This document shows, one piece after another, positions 30,334 to 39,926 of a DNA stretch of 64,000 nucleotides. The stretch covers positions 193,854-257,853 of the forward strand of contig CBDIHP010000039.1 of assembly GCA_965279195.1 (NCBI GenBank), given 5' to 3'. Source of the stretch: CBDIHP01 sp965279195. GTDB taxonomy: Bacteria > Planctomycetota > Planctomycetia > Isosphaerales > Isosphaeraceae. The notes below the pieces were generated by a model. The model saw only the letters and a program-made list of their open reading frames with translations. It ran no database searches and was not told where the DNA came from. Each line of letters begins with the position of its first letter. Position 1 is the first letter of the stretch. Position numbers and translations under genes: made by a program.

Positions 30334-30602
30334 TCTTCAAGCTCGGCAAGGCCAACCCCCTGGGGCCCTGGCTCAGGGCCTTCAACCCGTTCAACAACGG
30401 CGGCGAGGTCGTCGGAGCGATCGAGGCCGACACCGACGCGATGACGGTCACGGTCGCGCTCGGCTCCGGCCAGTTCGCCAGGACGTCGATCAAGCACATG
30501 AATTTCTTCCTGCGCGTCGACCCGGCCGCGACCGCCGAATTCAAGCGCGTGTACCCCACCTTCGTCCACCCCCAGGATGCGCCGCCCCCGCCGGTGGCCT
30601 GA
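30330..30602 (+). CDS. Hypothetical small virion protein
   Basis: 90 residues from a GTG in a GTGA overlap. It contains WLRAFNPFNNGGEVVGAIEA and FARTSIKHMNFFLRVDPAAT. No recognised family. It is coupled to the structural gene upstream. Confidence 0.5.
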   Translation: MIFKLGKANPLGPWLRAFNPFNNGGEVVGAIEADTDAMTVTVALGSGQFARTSIKHMNFFLRVDPAATAEFKRVYPTFVHPQDAPPPPVA

Positions 30603-30613
30603 GCGGAACCAAC

Positions 30614-31150
30614 ATGGCAGACCCCAGGATCGTGCAACTCGCGCGGCTCGACGCATACGCCGGGCTCGACGACGCCCAGGCCGCCGCGCTCGCCAACACG
30701 CCGTCGATCACGCGCACCGACGCGACCCGCAAGGGCTACGTCCAGATCGCCGTCGAGCTGGGCGACATCGCCAAGGTGACCGCGCTCGACGCGGCCCTCA
30801 AGACGGCCGGGCTGGAATGGGTCCAGAAGTCGCTGGGCGGGGCGGGGCTCGACTTCACCCACGCCATGACGATCGCCGCCGTCGACGGCCTGGCCGCCGC
30901 CACGCTGATCTCGGCCCCCGACGCGGCCGCGCTCAAGCGGCTGGGCGTCTGGCAGGTCTCCCCGTTCGCCGACCTGGGCGGCGAGGGCCAGGCCACGGCG
31001 GAGCAGTTCGCCGAGGCCCGCGCCGCGATCGCGCTCGACGCCGTCCGGGCGTTCGTCGTCGGCCGCTACAACGACGTCGTCGGCGACGTCGACGCCGGCA
31101 TCGTGACCACGATCGAGGCGGCCCGCGCCGCCCTCGGGGCGAATCCCTGA
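30614..31150 (+). CDS. Hypothetical helical protein in the structural block
   Basis: 178 residues, helical, with GYVQIAVELGDIAKVTALDA and AEARAAIALDAVRAFVVGRY. The stop overlaps the following beta-helix gene. Function not recognised; it may be a tail or head assembly factor. Confidence 0.5.
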   Translation: MADPRIVQLARLDAYAGLDDAQAAALANTPSITRTDATRKGYVQIAVELGDIAKVTALDAALKTAGLEWVQKSLGGAGLDFTHAMTIAAVDGLAAATLISAPDAAALKRLGVWQVSPFADLGGEGQATAEQFAEARAAIALDAVRAFVVGRYNDVVGDVDAGIVTTIEAARAALGANP

Positions 31151-32208
31151 TGGCCACCTGGTACGTCGACTTCTCGGCCGGCTCCAACGGCTCCGGCACC
31201 TCGGCCGGCTCGCCGCTCAACTCGGCCGCCGCGATCGTCACGGCCGCCCCGGCGGCCGGCGACGTCGTCTACTGCACCGGCACGCTCGCCGGCACGCTGG
31301 CGCTGTCGACCCTGGCGGGGACGTCGCTGGCGTTCCCCATCACGTTCGTCGGCGTGACGAACCTGTCGACGCTCGACATGTCGTCGCGGACGCTGATCAA
31401 CGCCTCGTCGCAGTCGGCGGCCCTCACCGGCTCGGGCAACGCCCTGGCCTTCCGCAACTTCGACTTCCGCAACAGCACGTCCACCACGCATCAGCACAGC
31501 GGCACGTATCTCACGTTCGTCGACTGCGTCTTCCACAAGGGCACGGGCTCGGCCGGTTCCGCCGCGAACGTCTACGACAACTTCTTCCGCGGCTGCAAGT
31601 TCTACAACTTCACCTCGACCGCGTTGACCCTGGCCGGCACCTACGGTGCGGCGGTGGAGGAGTGCTACTTCGAGGGCTGCGCGGCCGGGGTCGCCACCGG
31701 CGGCTATCGCAACTGTGCGATCAGCAATTGCGTGTTCGTCACCATCTCGGGCGACGCGGTCACCTACCCCGGCAACTCGATCGCCGGCACGCCCTACGGC
31801 CTCTTCAACTGCACCTTCTATTCGATCGGCGGCCACGCGATCGTGTTCGACGGCGCCGGCCACAACGACATCCTGGTCGAATTCAACCTGTTCGTGTCCG
31901 TCACGGGCACGGCGATCAAGATCACCAACTCGCCCACGTCCACGACGATCGGCGCGTTCGGCAACAAGGCCTATTCGGTCGGCACGTTCCTCGGCGCCAA
32001 CGTCAAGAACCTCGGCGGGAACGACACGCTCGGCTCGTCGCCGCTGACGTCGCCCCCGACCGACGTCACGGTCACGTCGGCGTCGGGCCTGCGCGGCACG
32101 CACTTCAACGGGGCCAGCTTCGGCGGCCAGCAGATCGGCAACGTCTCGGGCGGCGGCTCCGCCGGCCTCTTCCGCGTCTCGGGCATGGGAGGGGGATTCC
32201 CCGGATGA
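31150..32208 (+). CDS. Right-handed beta-helix protein (tailspike-like)
   Basis: 352 residues. Many short strands ending in Asn, Gly or Cys (NALAFRNFDFRNSTSTTH, YLTFVDCVFHKGTGSAG, NFFRGCKFYNFTSTALTLAG, VEECYFEGC, NCAISNCVFV, FNLFVSVTG) mark a parallel beta-helix like pectate lyases and tailspikes. It may bind or cut a host surface glycan. No catalytic residues are obvious. It begins ATYWVDFSAGSNGSGTSAGS-like, a start typical of secreted or virion beta-helix proteins. It overlaps the next gene by 4 bp. Confidence 0.7.
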   Translation: MATWYVDFSAGSNGSGTSAGSPLNSAAAIVTAAPAAGDVVYCTGTLAGTLALSTLAGTSLAFPITFVGVTNLSTLDMSSRTLINASSQSAALTGSGNALAFRNFDFRNSTSTTHQHSGTYLTFVDCVFHKGTGSAGSAANVYDNFFRGCKFYNFTSTALTLAGTYGAAVEECYFEGCAAGVATGGYRNCAISNCVFVTISGDAVTYPGNSIAGTPYGLFNCTFYSIGGHAIVFDGAGHNDILVEFNLFVSVTGTAIKITNSPTSTTIGAFGNKAYSVGTFLGANVKNLGGNDTLGSSPLTSPPTDVTVTSASGLRGTHFNGASFGGQQIGNVSGGGSAGLFRVSGMGGGFPG

Positions 32209-34007
32209 AGCTCAAGATCAAGGCCGGGACCACCTCCCGGATCCTCCGCGTGTTCGTCCAGGACAACTCGGTCACCACCGGCGCGGGGCTGACGGGGCTG
32301 GCGTACAACACGTCGAACCTCAAGTGCTACTACTCCCGCGTCGGGGCGTCGTCGGCCACGGCCGTCACGCTGGTCACGGCCACGGCGGGCACCTACAGCT
32401 CGGGCGGGTTCGTGGCGCTCGACGGCACCAACATGCCCGGCGTGTACGAGCTGCACATCCCCAACGCCGCGATCGCGTCGTCGGCGACGGCCGTGCACGT
32501 GATGCTCTGGGGCGCGGCCGGCATGGCGCCGGTGCTGATCGAGATCGAGCTGGACGCCGTCGACTACCAGGACTCGGGCCGGATGGGCCTCACGTCCCTG
32601 CCGGCGGCGGCGGCCGACGGGGCCGGCGGGCTGCCGGTCATCGGGACGAATAACAACCAGTTCAGCTCGACGCTCGGCAACGTCAAGCTCGCCAACAACG
32701 CGATCAACAACAACACGTTCTCGTCCGGCGCCATCACCGCCGCCACCTTCGCCGCGAACGCCCTGGGCGCGGTCTGGGACGAGGCCACCGGCTCGCACAC
32801 CACCGCCGGCACCTACGGCCTGGCGGCGGCGTCCGACACCGCCGGCACGACCACGCTGCTGTCCAGGCTCAGCGCGACCCGCGCGGGCTACCTGGACAAC
32901 CTCTCGGCCGGCGGCGTGGCCACCGCCTCCGCGCTCACCACCGTCGGCGGCAACGTCACGACCATCCTCGGCCAGACCGGCACCACGGGCGTCCTGATCG
33001 CCTCGGGCGCCATCACGGCCTCGACGATCGCATCGGCCGCCATCACCTCGGCCAAGTTCGGGGCCAACGCCCTGGGCGCGGTCTGGGACGAGCTGAAGTC
33101 CGCCCACACCACGGCCAACACCTACGGGGCCTACCTGGACCAGGCGTCGAGCGCCGCCTCGGCCGACAGCGCCGGCGTCACGACCCTGCTCTCCCGGCTC
33201 AGCGCGACCCGGGCCGGCTACCTCGACAACATCGCCACCGCCGCCCCCAGCGCCGCGACCATCGCGACGCAGGTCTGGTCGACGACGATCCCCGGGTCGT
33301 TCACCTCGGGCCAGGCGGGCTACGCCCTGGGCAACGTGGCCACCGGCAGCCCGCCGACGGCCGCCGCCATCGCCACCCAGGTCTGGAGCACGGCCCTGCC
33401 GGGCTCGTTCACCAGCGGCCAGGCGGGCTACATCCTGCCCAACATCTCGGGCGGCGGCGGCACCGACCCGTGGTCGGTCGCCCTGCCGGGGGCCTACTCG
33501 GCCGGCACGGCGGGATACATCGTCGGCAACAACCCGGACAGCGCCGGCATCACGACGCTCCTGTCCCGCGTGACGTCCACCCGGGCCGGGTACCTCGACA
33601 ACCTCTCGGCCGGCGGCGTGGCCACCGCGTCGGCGCTCACCACCGTCGGCGGCAACGTCACGACCATCCTCGGCCAGACCGGCACCACGGGCGTCGTCGT
33701 CGCGTCCGGCAGCAAGACGGGGTACTCGCTCACCCAGTCGTTCCCGGCCAACTTCGCGAGCCTCTCGATCGACTCCAGCGGGCGGACCGTCCTGGCCCCG
33801 GCCGGCCTGGATGCGATCGCCGTGGAAACGGGCGTCAACGTGAGGCAGGCCCTGTCGCCGATCCTCGCCGCGGCGGCCGGCGTCCTCTCCGGGGCCGGCA
33901 CCGGCACGATCGTCGTCAAGGGCGGAAACGTGGCGACGACCCGGATCACCGCGACCACGGATTCCAGCGGCAACCGATCGTCGATCACCCTGAGCCTCCC
34001 GAGCTGA
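32205..34007 (+). CDS. Long repetitive tail or baseplate fibre protein
   Basis: 600 residues. The N-terminal ~120 residues (GVYELHIPNAAIASSATAVH, then VLIEIELDAVDYQD) resemble the attachment domain of BppU-like baseplate upper proteins. The rest is built from repeats of the type TLLSRLSATRAGYLDNLSAG, TIATQVWST, PGSFTSGQAGY and ALGAVWDE. A ~107-bp segment is duplicated at 32889 and 33591. The C-terminal ~60 residues are beta-rich. It is probably a fibre or fibre adaptor. Confidence 0.7.
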   Translation: MKLKIKAGTTSRILRVFVQDNSVTTGAGLTGLAYNTSNLKCYYSRVGASSATAVTLVTATAGTYSSGGFVALDGTNMPGVYELHIPNAAIASSATAVHVMLWGAAGMAPVLIEIELDAVDYQDSGRMGLTSLPAAAADGAGGLPVIGTNNNQFSSTLGNVKLANNAINNNTFSSGAITAATFAANALGAVWDEATGSHTTAGTYGLAAASDTAGTTTLLSRLSATRAGYLDNLSAGGVATASALTTVGGNVTTILGQTGTTGVLIASGAITASTIASAAITSAKFGANALGAVWDELKSAHTTANTYGAYLDQASSAASADSAGVTTLLSRLSATRAGYLDNIATAAPSAATIATQVWSTTIPGSFTSGQAGYALGNVATGSPPTAAAIATQVWSTALPGSFTSGQAGYILPNISGGGGTDPWSVALPGAYSAGTAGYIVGNNPDSAGITTLLSRVTSTRAGYLDNLSAGGVATASALTTVGGNVTTILGQTGTTGVVVASGSKTGYSLTQSFPANFASLSIDSSGRTVLAPAGLDAIAVETGVNVRQALSPILAAAAGVLSGAGTGTIVVKGGNVATTRITATTDSSGNRSSITLSLPS

Positions 34008-34014
34008 TCGGCCC

Positions 34015-34509
34015 ATGTTCGCCCCCACCTACTTCCCGGCGTCGTATTTCCCGGCGACCTACTTCCCGGTCGGCGGGGACGACGTCGCCCCGGACCTCCC
34101 CGCCGACTTCGCGGCCGCGCTGGTCGCCGCCTTCAAGGGCGATTCCCAGCTCTCGGCCGTCGCCGGGCCCTACGACCGCAGGGCCCCGGCGAAGACCTCG
34201 GGGACCTACGCCACGTTCACGCTCTCCGGCGGCGGCGAGGTGCTCCGCACCGACTCGACCAGGGTCTACGAGCAGTCCATCCGCTGGCGGGTCTCGGCCC
34301 CCGACCTGGACGCGGCCTGCGTCGCCGGCGAGCTGCTGGCGGCCCGGGTCAAGGCGTGGGGCTCGCTGGCGTTCGACGCGGGCTTCTCGCTGCCGATCCA
34401 GGAGCGCGGGCGGATGCCGGCCGAGGAGGCCTCGAAGCCCGGCCCCAACGCCCTGCCGCGCTACTGGTTCGAGTTCACCTGCTCCGCCCGCGTCCACCAG
34501 GCCCTCTGA
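34015..34509 (+). CDS. Tail-completion-like (DUF3168-type) protein
   Basis: 164 residues. A repeated YFPASYFPATYFPV start is followed by an alpha/beta core (FAAALVAAFKGDSQLSAVAG, then YEQSIRWRVSAPDLDAA). The core resembles tail-completion proteins that act at the head-tail joint. It precedes the tape measure gene. Confidence 0.5.
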   Translation: MFAPTYFPASYFPATYFPVGGDDVAPDLPADFAAALVAAFKGDSQLSAVAGPYDRRAPAKTSGTYATFTLSGGGEVLRTDSTRVYEQSIRWRVSAPDLDAACVAGELLAARVKAWGSLAFDAGFSLPIQERGRMPAEEASKPGPNALPRYWFEFTCSARVHQAL

Positions 34510-34539
34510 GCGACGACGACGACGACGACGGATCGATAA

Positions 34540-36459
34540 ATGCCCGACCGCAAATACACGATCGAGTACATCGTCGACCCCGGGGCCGCGCTCCGCGGGC
34601 TCGACGCGATCGCCGCGAAGCTCGCGGCGGTGGACGCCGCCGTGGACAGGCTCTCGGCCAAGCTGAAGGACCTCCCGAAGGCGCTCGCCCCGGCGAACAT
34701 GACCGTCGCCGCGTCCCAGATGGCGACGGCCCTCGACCAGATCGGCGGCCGCGCCCGGGCCGCCCGGGACGCAACCGCCGGCGTCGGCCAGAACACCTCG
34801 AACATGAACAACGCCGCCAATCGCGCGGCCAACCTCGCCGCCAACCTCGACAAGGTCACGGCCAGCGGCGTCGCCGCGGGCGCGGCCGTCGGCGGGGTCG
34901 GGGGCGGGGGAATCGGCGGCGCCGGGGGCGCCGGAGGCAAGGGGGGCGCCGGTGCAGGAGTGATGGCCTCACTGACCCGCCGGACGGCCTTCGCCGTCCT
35001 GCAATCGGGCGTCAACGCCGTGCGCGAAGGCGCCGAACAAAGGAAGCTCAGCCTGGAGAATGCCGCCAAGAATTACAATGACTTCCGCTCGGAGCTGCGG
35101 GAGATCGCAAATCTCCAGGGCAAGGGCGACGTCACTCCCAGCCTCATCCACGACCAGATCCAGTTCCAGAAACAGACCGGGATGAATGCCGACGAGGCGA
35201 TCAACTTCCGGGAGCAATTCCTGGGGGCCGTCGGTGCGGGCAAGACGCGCGGGAATATCGACGACGCCACCGCAGAGGCCCTGGAGAAGCAAGCCGCCCA
35301 GTTCGCGATGAGGTACTCCATCGACCCGGCCGTCGCCGGCAAGATGGCGGGCATCCTGCCCGAATATATGAAGATCCCGAATGCCGATGCGGGGGCGTCC
35401 AAGCTGGCCGCCATCGCGTATCACCTCAATTACTTCGGCGTGGGCAAGGTCTCCGAAATGGCTCGGGCCCTCACGGGGACGCAGGCCAAGCTCCTGGACG
35501 AGAACGGCGGGCGATTCACCGACGCGGAAACGCTCGCGTCCAGGCTCGCCCTCACGACGCCCCACGCGAGGAGCCCCGCCGAGGCCGGAACCCAGCTCGT
35601 CCAGGCCAATCGCCTGCTCCGGCGGTTCGACCGGATGGACGTCGAAGGCGCCCCGGGTTACGCGCTGAATCAGCTCGGGATCACGCCGGCAGACGACTTC
35701 GAGACCGCGCTCCGCAAGATCACGCCGAAGATCAGCGGGCCGGACGGGGACCTGTGGTTGAAGGCCAACGGATTCAACAACTCGACGGAGATCGCGGCGG
35801 TACGGATGCAGGCGTCGATCACCAAGAATGTCGACGCCGCACTAGGCAGGACCGACCCCAAGGCCAGGGCCGCTATCGAGGCGATACGCAAGAATGCGTC
35901 GTCCGCGAACGCGGGTTTCCTCGGCTCCGAAATCGGGCTGCAACGCACGGCGGAGAACCGCGCGTTCGAGACCGACATCGGCATCGGCCAGAAGCAGTCG
36001 CGATTCGAACGCTCAAGGCTCGAAGCCGAGACCCGCCTCCGGGCCAGGCGCGAGATCGACCAGCCCGACGTGTGGATGAGCCACCACTACCAGAGCATGA
36101 TCAGCGGATTCATGCGATCCGGGCGCGATGATGCGATCGAGTCCGAGATTTACAACGACCTCATGCGACGCACCGGCGTGAATGAGGATCAGATCGCCGC
36201 GAAATTCCCCGAATTCAATTCCATCTATCGCCCCAAGCTCGCGATCACCGGCGCCGTGCAATATGGCCAGGAGGATCGAGCCGCATTGCTGGAGAATGTC
36301 CGGAGCGAATTCGACCCGTCCTACCCCGGCGGCCAGGCAGCCGCCAAGCACCTCCAGCAGGCCCAGCAGGCGCTGGGGGCCGCCGCCCAGGCGCTCCAGC
36401 AGAAGCCCGCCCCCAGGCCCGGCGGCCCGCCCCCGGGCTTCGTCGCGGGGAGGCCTTGA
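34540..36459 (+). CDS. Tape measure protein
   Basis: 639 residues and the largest helical tail gene. The N-terminal ~100 residues are coiled coil (DAIAAKLAAVDAAVDRLSAK), then a Gly-rich hinge (residues ~110-145), then a mainly helical body to a Pro-rich C terminus. It sets tail length and is threaded inside the tail tube. Codon use from about 35,030 on is visibly less GC-biased than in neighbouring genes (for example AAGAATTACAATGAC). The start follows a CGACGACGACGAC tract. Confidence 0.7.
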   Translation: MPDRKYTIEYIVDPGAALRGLDAIAAKLAAVDAAVDRLSAKLKDLPKALAPANMTVAASQMATALDQIGGRARAARDATAGVGQNTSNMNNAANRAANLAANLDKVTASGVAAGAAVGGVGGGGIGGAGGAGGKGGAGAGVMASLTRRTAFAVLQSGVNAVREGAEQRKLSLENAAKNYNDFRSELREIANLQGKGDVTPSLIHDQIQFQKQTGMNADEAINFREQFLGAVGAGKTRGNIDDATAEALEKQAAQFAMRYSIDPAVAGKMAGILPEYMKIPNADAGASKLAAIAYHLNYFGVGKVSEMARALTGTQAKLLDENGGRFTDAETLASRLALTTPHARSPAEAGTQLVQANRLLRRFDRMDVEGAPGYALNQLGITPADDFETALRKITPKISGPDGDLWLKANGFNNSTEIAAVRMQASITKNVDAALGRTDPKARAAIEAIRKNASSANAGFLGSEIGLQRTAENRAFETDIGIGQKQSRFERSRLEAETRLRARREIDQPDVWMSHHYQSMISGFMRSGRDDAIESEIYNDLMRRTGVNEDQIAAKFPEFNSIYRPKLAITGAVQYGQEDRAALLENVRSEFDPSYPGGQAAAKHLQQAQQALGAAAQALQQKPAPRPGGPPPGFVAGRP

Positions 36460-36460
36460 C

Positions 36461-36925
36461 GTGCCCGCGAAGGTCAAGGGCCGGTCCGAGGTCCACGCCG
36501 ACCTGGCCGCCTTCCGCCGCCTGTTCGACCTCACGAGGAACGGCCTGGGCGCGACCCTCTGCGGGATCGCCACCGACGGCGTGATGGACAACCTCGCCGA
36601 CGAGAAGGACGCCGACGGCGACCGCTTCGCCGACCTCTCGCCCGACTACGCCGCCTGGAAGTCCCGCCACTTCCCCGGCCAGGGGATCGGCCTGTTGCAC
36701 CACCTGATGGCCGACCCCGCCCAGGTCTCCGGCGTGGTCGACGTCACGCCCGACCGGGCCGAGGTCGCCTACGGCGTCTCGGCCGAGGCCGTCCAGGAGG
36801 CGTCGTGGTTCATCGAGGGGGACCCCGCCCGCAACCGCCCGCCGCGCGACTTCTGGGGCCTGACCCCCGAGGCCATCCGCCTGATCGACGAGACGCTGGA
36901 AGAACGCCTCAACTCCGTCCCCTGA
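36461..36925 (+). CDS. Phage virion morphogenesis/tail completion protein (Mu gpG-like)
   Basis: 154 residues from a GTG. RFADLSPDYAAWKSRHFPGQ, HHLMADP and PPRDFWGLTPEAIRLIDETL match the phage virion-morphogenesis family, in which an FxGLS-like motif precedes the last helix. These proteins help complete tails. It lies just after the tape measure gene. Confidence 0.7.
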   Translation: MPAKVKGRSEVHADLAAFRRLFDLTRNGLGATLCGIATDGVMDNLADEKDADGDRFADLSPDYAAWKSRHFPGQGIGLLHHLMADPAQVSGVVDVTPDRAEVAYGVSAEAVQEASWFIEGDPARNRPPRDFWGLTPEAIRLIDETLEERLNSVP

Positions 36926-36958
36926 CACCGACCCCCACCGACACCGGGAGCCGACTCG

Positions 36959-37402
36959 ATGCCCCGCACGAAGCATTATATGAACTGGAAGGACGTGACC
37001 GTCGTCTACGGGTCCGGCCCGACGACGATCACGCTCACCGAGATCACCGACATCGCCGTGCAGCGCGGCGAGCAGTGGATCTCGTTCAAGGGGGACGGCA
37101 ACGTCTTCGCCACGGCGATGGCGCTGGCCGACTCCAGCCGGTCCGTGCGGATCACCGGCGGCGACGTCGGCAAGCTCCTGACGATCCCCAAGAACACGGT
37201 CTGCACGGTCAACTTCAAGCTCTACGACGCCGTCAACCAGTCCGCCTCGGGCGCCGGCACCCTGTCGTTCGTGCTCTCCAACGCCGTGTTCCTGGGCAAC
37301 GCCCCGGGCGGCGGCCAGAACCAGTACATCATGGACTCGATCCAGTTCCAGGCCTACTCCAGCGACGGCACCACCGACCCGCTGGCCGTGAGCGAGGCCT
37401 GA
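36959..37402 (+). CDS. Tail tube-like protein
   Basis: 147 residues, beta-rich with DVTVVYGSGPTTITLTEITD, ISFKGDGNVFATAMALADSS and KNTVCTVNFKLYDAVNQSAS. The pattern fits a small major-tail (tube) protein that polymerises around the tape measure. Its place after the tape measure gene, rather than before, is atypical. Confidence 0.6.
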   Translation: MPRTKHYMNWKDVTVVYGSGPTTITLTEITDIAVQRGEQWISFKGDGNVFATAMALADSSRSVRITGGDVGKLLTIPKNTVCTVNFKLYDAVNQSASGAGTLSFVLSNAVFLGNAPGGGQNQYIMDSIQFQAYSSDGTTDPLAVSEA

Positions 37403-37403
37403 G

Positions 37404-37775
37404 ATGGCGTCCTACGCCGGCACCGACCTGGGCGTCGTCGAGGTTTGCAACACCTCGGCCGCGCCCAAGGAACGCCAGGTCAACGCCTACCCCGGCGTCA
37501 ACGGGCTCCAGCTCCTGGACCACGGCAGTCGGGGCGGCATGACCGCCGCGCGGGGCCACCTGATCGCGTCGGGCAAGGCCGCGCTCGCGGCCCTGGTCGA
37601 CACCTTCCGGGGCTACCAGCTCGCCGGCGGCAAGGCGTCGCTGGTGGACACCTACGGCACGACCTGGACGGGGGTGATCCTGGTCCAGTTCCGGCCGACG
37701 GGCCGGTATTACCCCATGCCCGGCGGCTACTTCTGCCAGGCCTACGAGGCCGAGTTCCTGCACCCCGACGTCTGA
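37404..37775 (+). CDS. Distal-tail-like small protein
   Basis: 123 residues. LGVVEVCNTSAAPKERQVNA, YPGVNGLQLLDHGSRGG and SLVDTYGTTWTGVILVQFRP resemble small distal-tail or baseplate proteins encoded just before the tail hub in siphophages. One base separates it from the tube gene. Confidence 0.55.
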   Translation: MASYAGTDLGVVEVCNTSAAPKERQVNAYPGVNGLQLLDHGSRGGMTAARGHLIASGKAALAALVDTFRGYQLAGGKASLVDTYGTTWTGVILVQFRPTGRYYPMPGGYFCQAYEAEFLHPDV

Positions 37776-37789
37776 GCATCTGAGGCCCC

Positions 37790-39919
37790 ATGCCCTCGAA
37801 CCCCGACGCCGACTGGATCCTCCCCGGCTCGCTCCAGGCCGCCGCGACCATCGAGGTCTATCGCTGGACGGCCGACGGCGGGGCCGAGCTGCTGCCGCAC
37901 GTCCAGTGCCTCTCGATCCGCCGCGGCGAGGGCCCCGACCCCGGGTCCGCGACCTTCCGGTATGACCTCAGCGTGACCGACGGCACCTCGCCGTCGACGA
38001 TCGAGGAGGCCCTGGGGACGCAGTACTCGGGCGGCCAGATCGTGGAGCCGGGCGACAACCTCTTCGTCCGCGCCACCTCGCCCACCGGGCACGCCGAGTC
38101 GCTGTTCGACGGCTTCGCGCTGGGCTTCTCCGGCGGCCTCGGGCCCGGCTCGGAGGAGGTCGCGATCGAGGCCGAGGGGATCGCCAAGCGGCTCTGGGAC
38201 ACGCCCCTGTCGGGCTCCGTGTTCCGCAACGCCAACGCCCCGTTCGCGGCCACCTCCAACGTGACGACCGAGGTCCCCGGCCACTTCAACCCGGCCGGCG
38301 TCCCCAACCGCACGCCCGACGGCGCCGAGGCCAGCGTCGAGGGGTACGACGACTACAAGTACCCGGTGTTCTTCGACCAGGACGCGGCGCGATCGGAGGA
38401 CGTCCGGGCCTACTGGGACCTGGCCGGGGCGGTGAAATACCTGCTCTACGTCCACAACGACGAGGCCTGGGTCCTGAACCCGCCGCCGGAGGAGCTGGAC
38501 GCGCTGTCGGCCGCCGGCGACCCCGTGGACCCGATCGACCCGGTGCCGACGGTCGTGCCGCTCACGGTCCCCGACTACCCGTTCGAGGGCAAGGACCTGC
38601 CGGGCACCGTCTTCGACCTGGTGCGCGAGTACGGCTTCGCGATGGAGTTCGCCATCGCCGACGACGCCGGGGGGATCCCCGAGACCACGATCCGGTTCTT
38701 CGACCACCAGACCGGCGACCTCAAGGACGTCTACCTGCCCCCCCGCGGCTCGGCGTTCGACCCGTTCGCCTGCAACGTCGGGGCCGCCTCGCTCCGCCGC
38801 AGCCTGTCCGAGGTCGCCAACCGCTGGGAGGTCGTCGGGGCCCTGGAACGCTTCGAGCTGTCCGTCGTCCTCGCCCCCGGGTTCCCGTCGCAGTCCTCGG
38901 ACGGCAGCCCCGGGAACCTCAAGAACTACGACCGCTCGGGCGCCGCCTTCGAGGCCTCCCGCCGCGACGACTACCGGGCCTGGGTCTTCAACGAGGCGGG
39001 CGACGGGTACTACGCGGCGGCCTCGACCACGAAGCTGCTGACCATCCCGTCGCTCGACGACGTCCTCGACCCCGACGGCGACACGCCCTACGTCCACCGC
39101 CGCCGCCGGCCGCTCGCGGACCTGATCAGCGTCGGGCCCGACCTCCGGCCGCTCAAGGCGCGGCTGGACATCTCGACCGACTACGCCGGGGCGTCCCCCG
39201 GCCTCTGGGACGGCACCGGGACCTGGCAGCGGGTGACCACCTCGACCTGGCAGCTCCTCCGCGACCGCCTGGGGATCTGGATCTCGGAGGATCACCCCAA
39301 CCGCTGGGCGATCGGCGAGTCGTCGGTCTCCGGGCACCCCTACCGCGGCGGCGTGGTCCGGGCGGTGGAGGCCATCTCCGGGTCCGAGTCCACGATCCCG
39401 AAGTTCTACCTGCGGCTGACCTGCGTCATCGAGGGGGACCGCCGCCTGCGGGGGGTCGCCGACCGCCGCGACCGCTCGCCGCTGTCGACGACGATCGCCC
39501 GCCACATCGACGCCGGGGATCGGTTCCGGCGCGACACGATCGCCGCGAACTCCTGCTACGGCCTCGGCTCCGACCCGGCCGTGGTCCGCGACGACGAGGA
39601 CAGGGCGAAGGCCGAGGCCGAGGCCCGCCGCGCCGCGTCCGAGCTGGGGGTGCTCGACGGCGGCATCACGATCCCCTACATCACGACCCAGTACAAGATC
39701 GGCGACCGGATCCGCTCCGTCGCCGGCCGCAACCTGGGGCTGCGCACCGACGCCAGCGCCGAGGAGGGGGAGGAGACGGACCCGGCCACCTACCCGGTCG
39801 TGACCGGGGTGTCGTGGGCCACCGCCTACCCGCAGTCGACCACGCTCCAGCTCTCCGACGCCGGCACCGCCCGGTTCAAGTACGCCCGGCGGATGGTCCG
39901 CGCCGGGATGGACGCCTGA
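37790..39919 (+). CDS. Tail hub/tip protein
   Basis: 709 residues. The N-terminal beta domains (VYRWTADGGAELLPHVQCLS, SLFDGFALGFSGGLGPGSEE) and the later GDRIRSVAGRNLGLRTD and TYPVVTGVSWATAYPQSTTL are typical of hub proteins at the tail tip (gp27/gpJ-like folds) that receive the tail tube and carry the receptor-binding parts. No lysozyme or peptidase motif is seen. Confidence 0.65.
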   Translation: MPSNPDADWILPGSLQAAATIEVYRWTADGGAELLPHVQCLSIRRGEGPDPGSATFRYDLSVTDGTSPSTIEEALGTQYSGGQIVEPGDNLFVRATSPTGHAESLFDGFALGFSGGLGPGSEEVAIEAEGIAKRLWDTPLSGSVFRNANAPFAATSNVTTEVPGHFNPAGVPNRTPDGAEASVEGYDDYKYPVFFDQDAARSEDVRAYWDLAGAVKYLLYVHNDEAWVLNPPPEELDALSAAGDPVDPIDPVPTVVPLTVPDYPFEGKDLPGTVFDLVREYGFAMEFAIADDAGGIPETTIRFFDHQTGDLKDVYLPPRGSAFDPFACNVGAASLRRSLSEVANRWEVVGALERFELSVVLAPGFPSQSSDGSPGNLKNYDRSGAAFEASRRDDYRAWVFNEAGDGYYAAASTTKLLTIPSLDDVLDPDGDTPYVHRRRRPLADLISVGPDLRPLKARLDISTDYAGASPGLWDGTGTWQRVTTSTWQLLRDRLGIWISEDHPNRWAIGESSVSGHPYRGGVVRAVEAISGSESTIPKFYLRLTCVIEGDRRLRGVADRRDRSPLSTTIARHIDAGDRFRRDTIAANSCYGLGSDPAVVRDDEDRAKAEAEARRAASELGVLDGGITIPYITTQYKIGDRIRSVAGRNLGLRTDASAEEGEETDPATYPVVTGVSWATAYPQSTTLQLSDAGTARFKYARRMVRAGMDA

Positions 39920-39926
39920 CCGGCCG

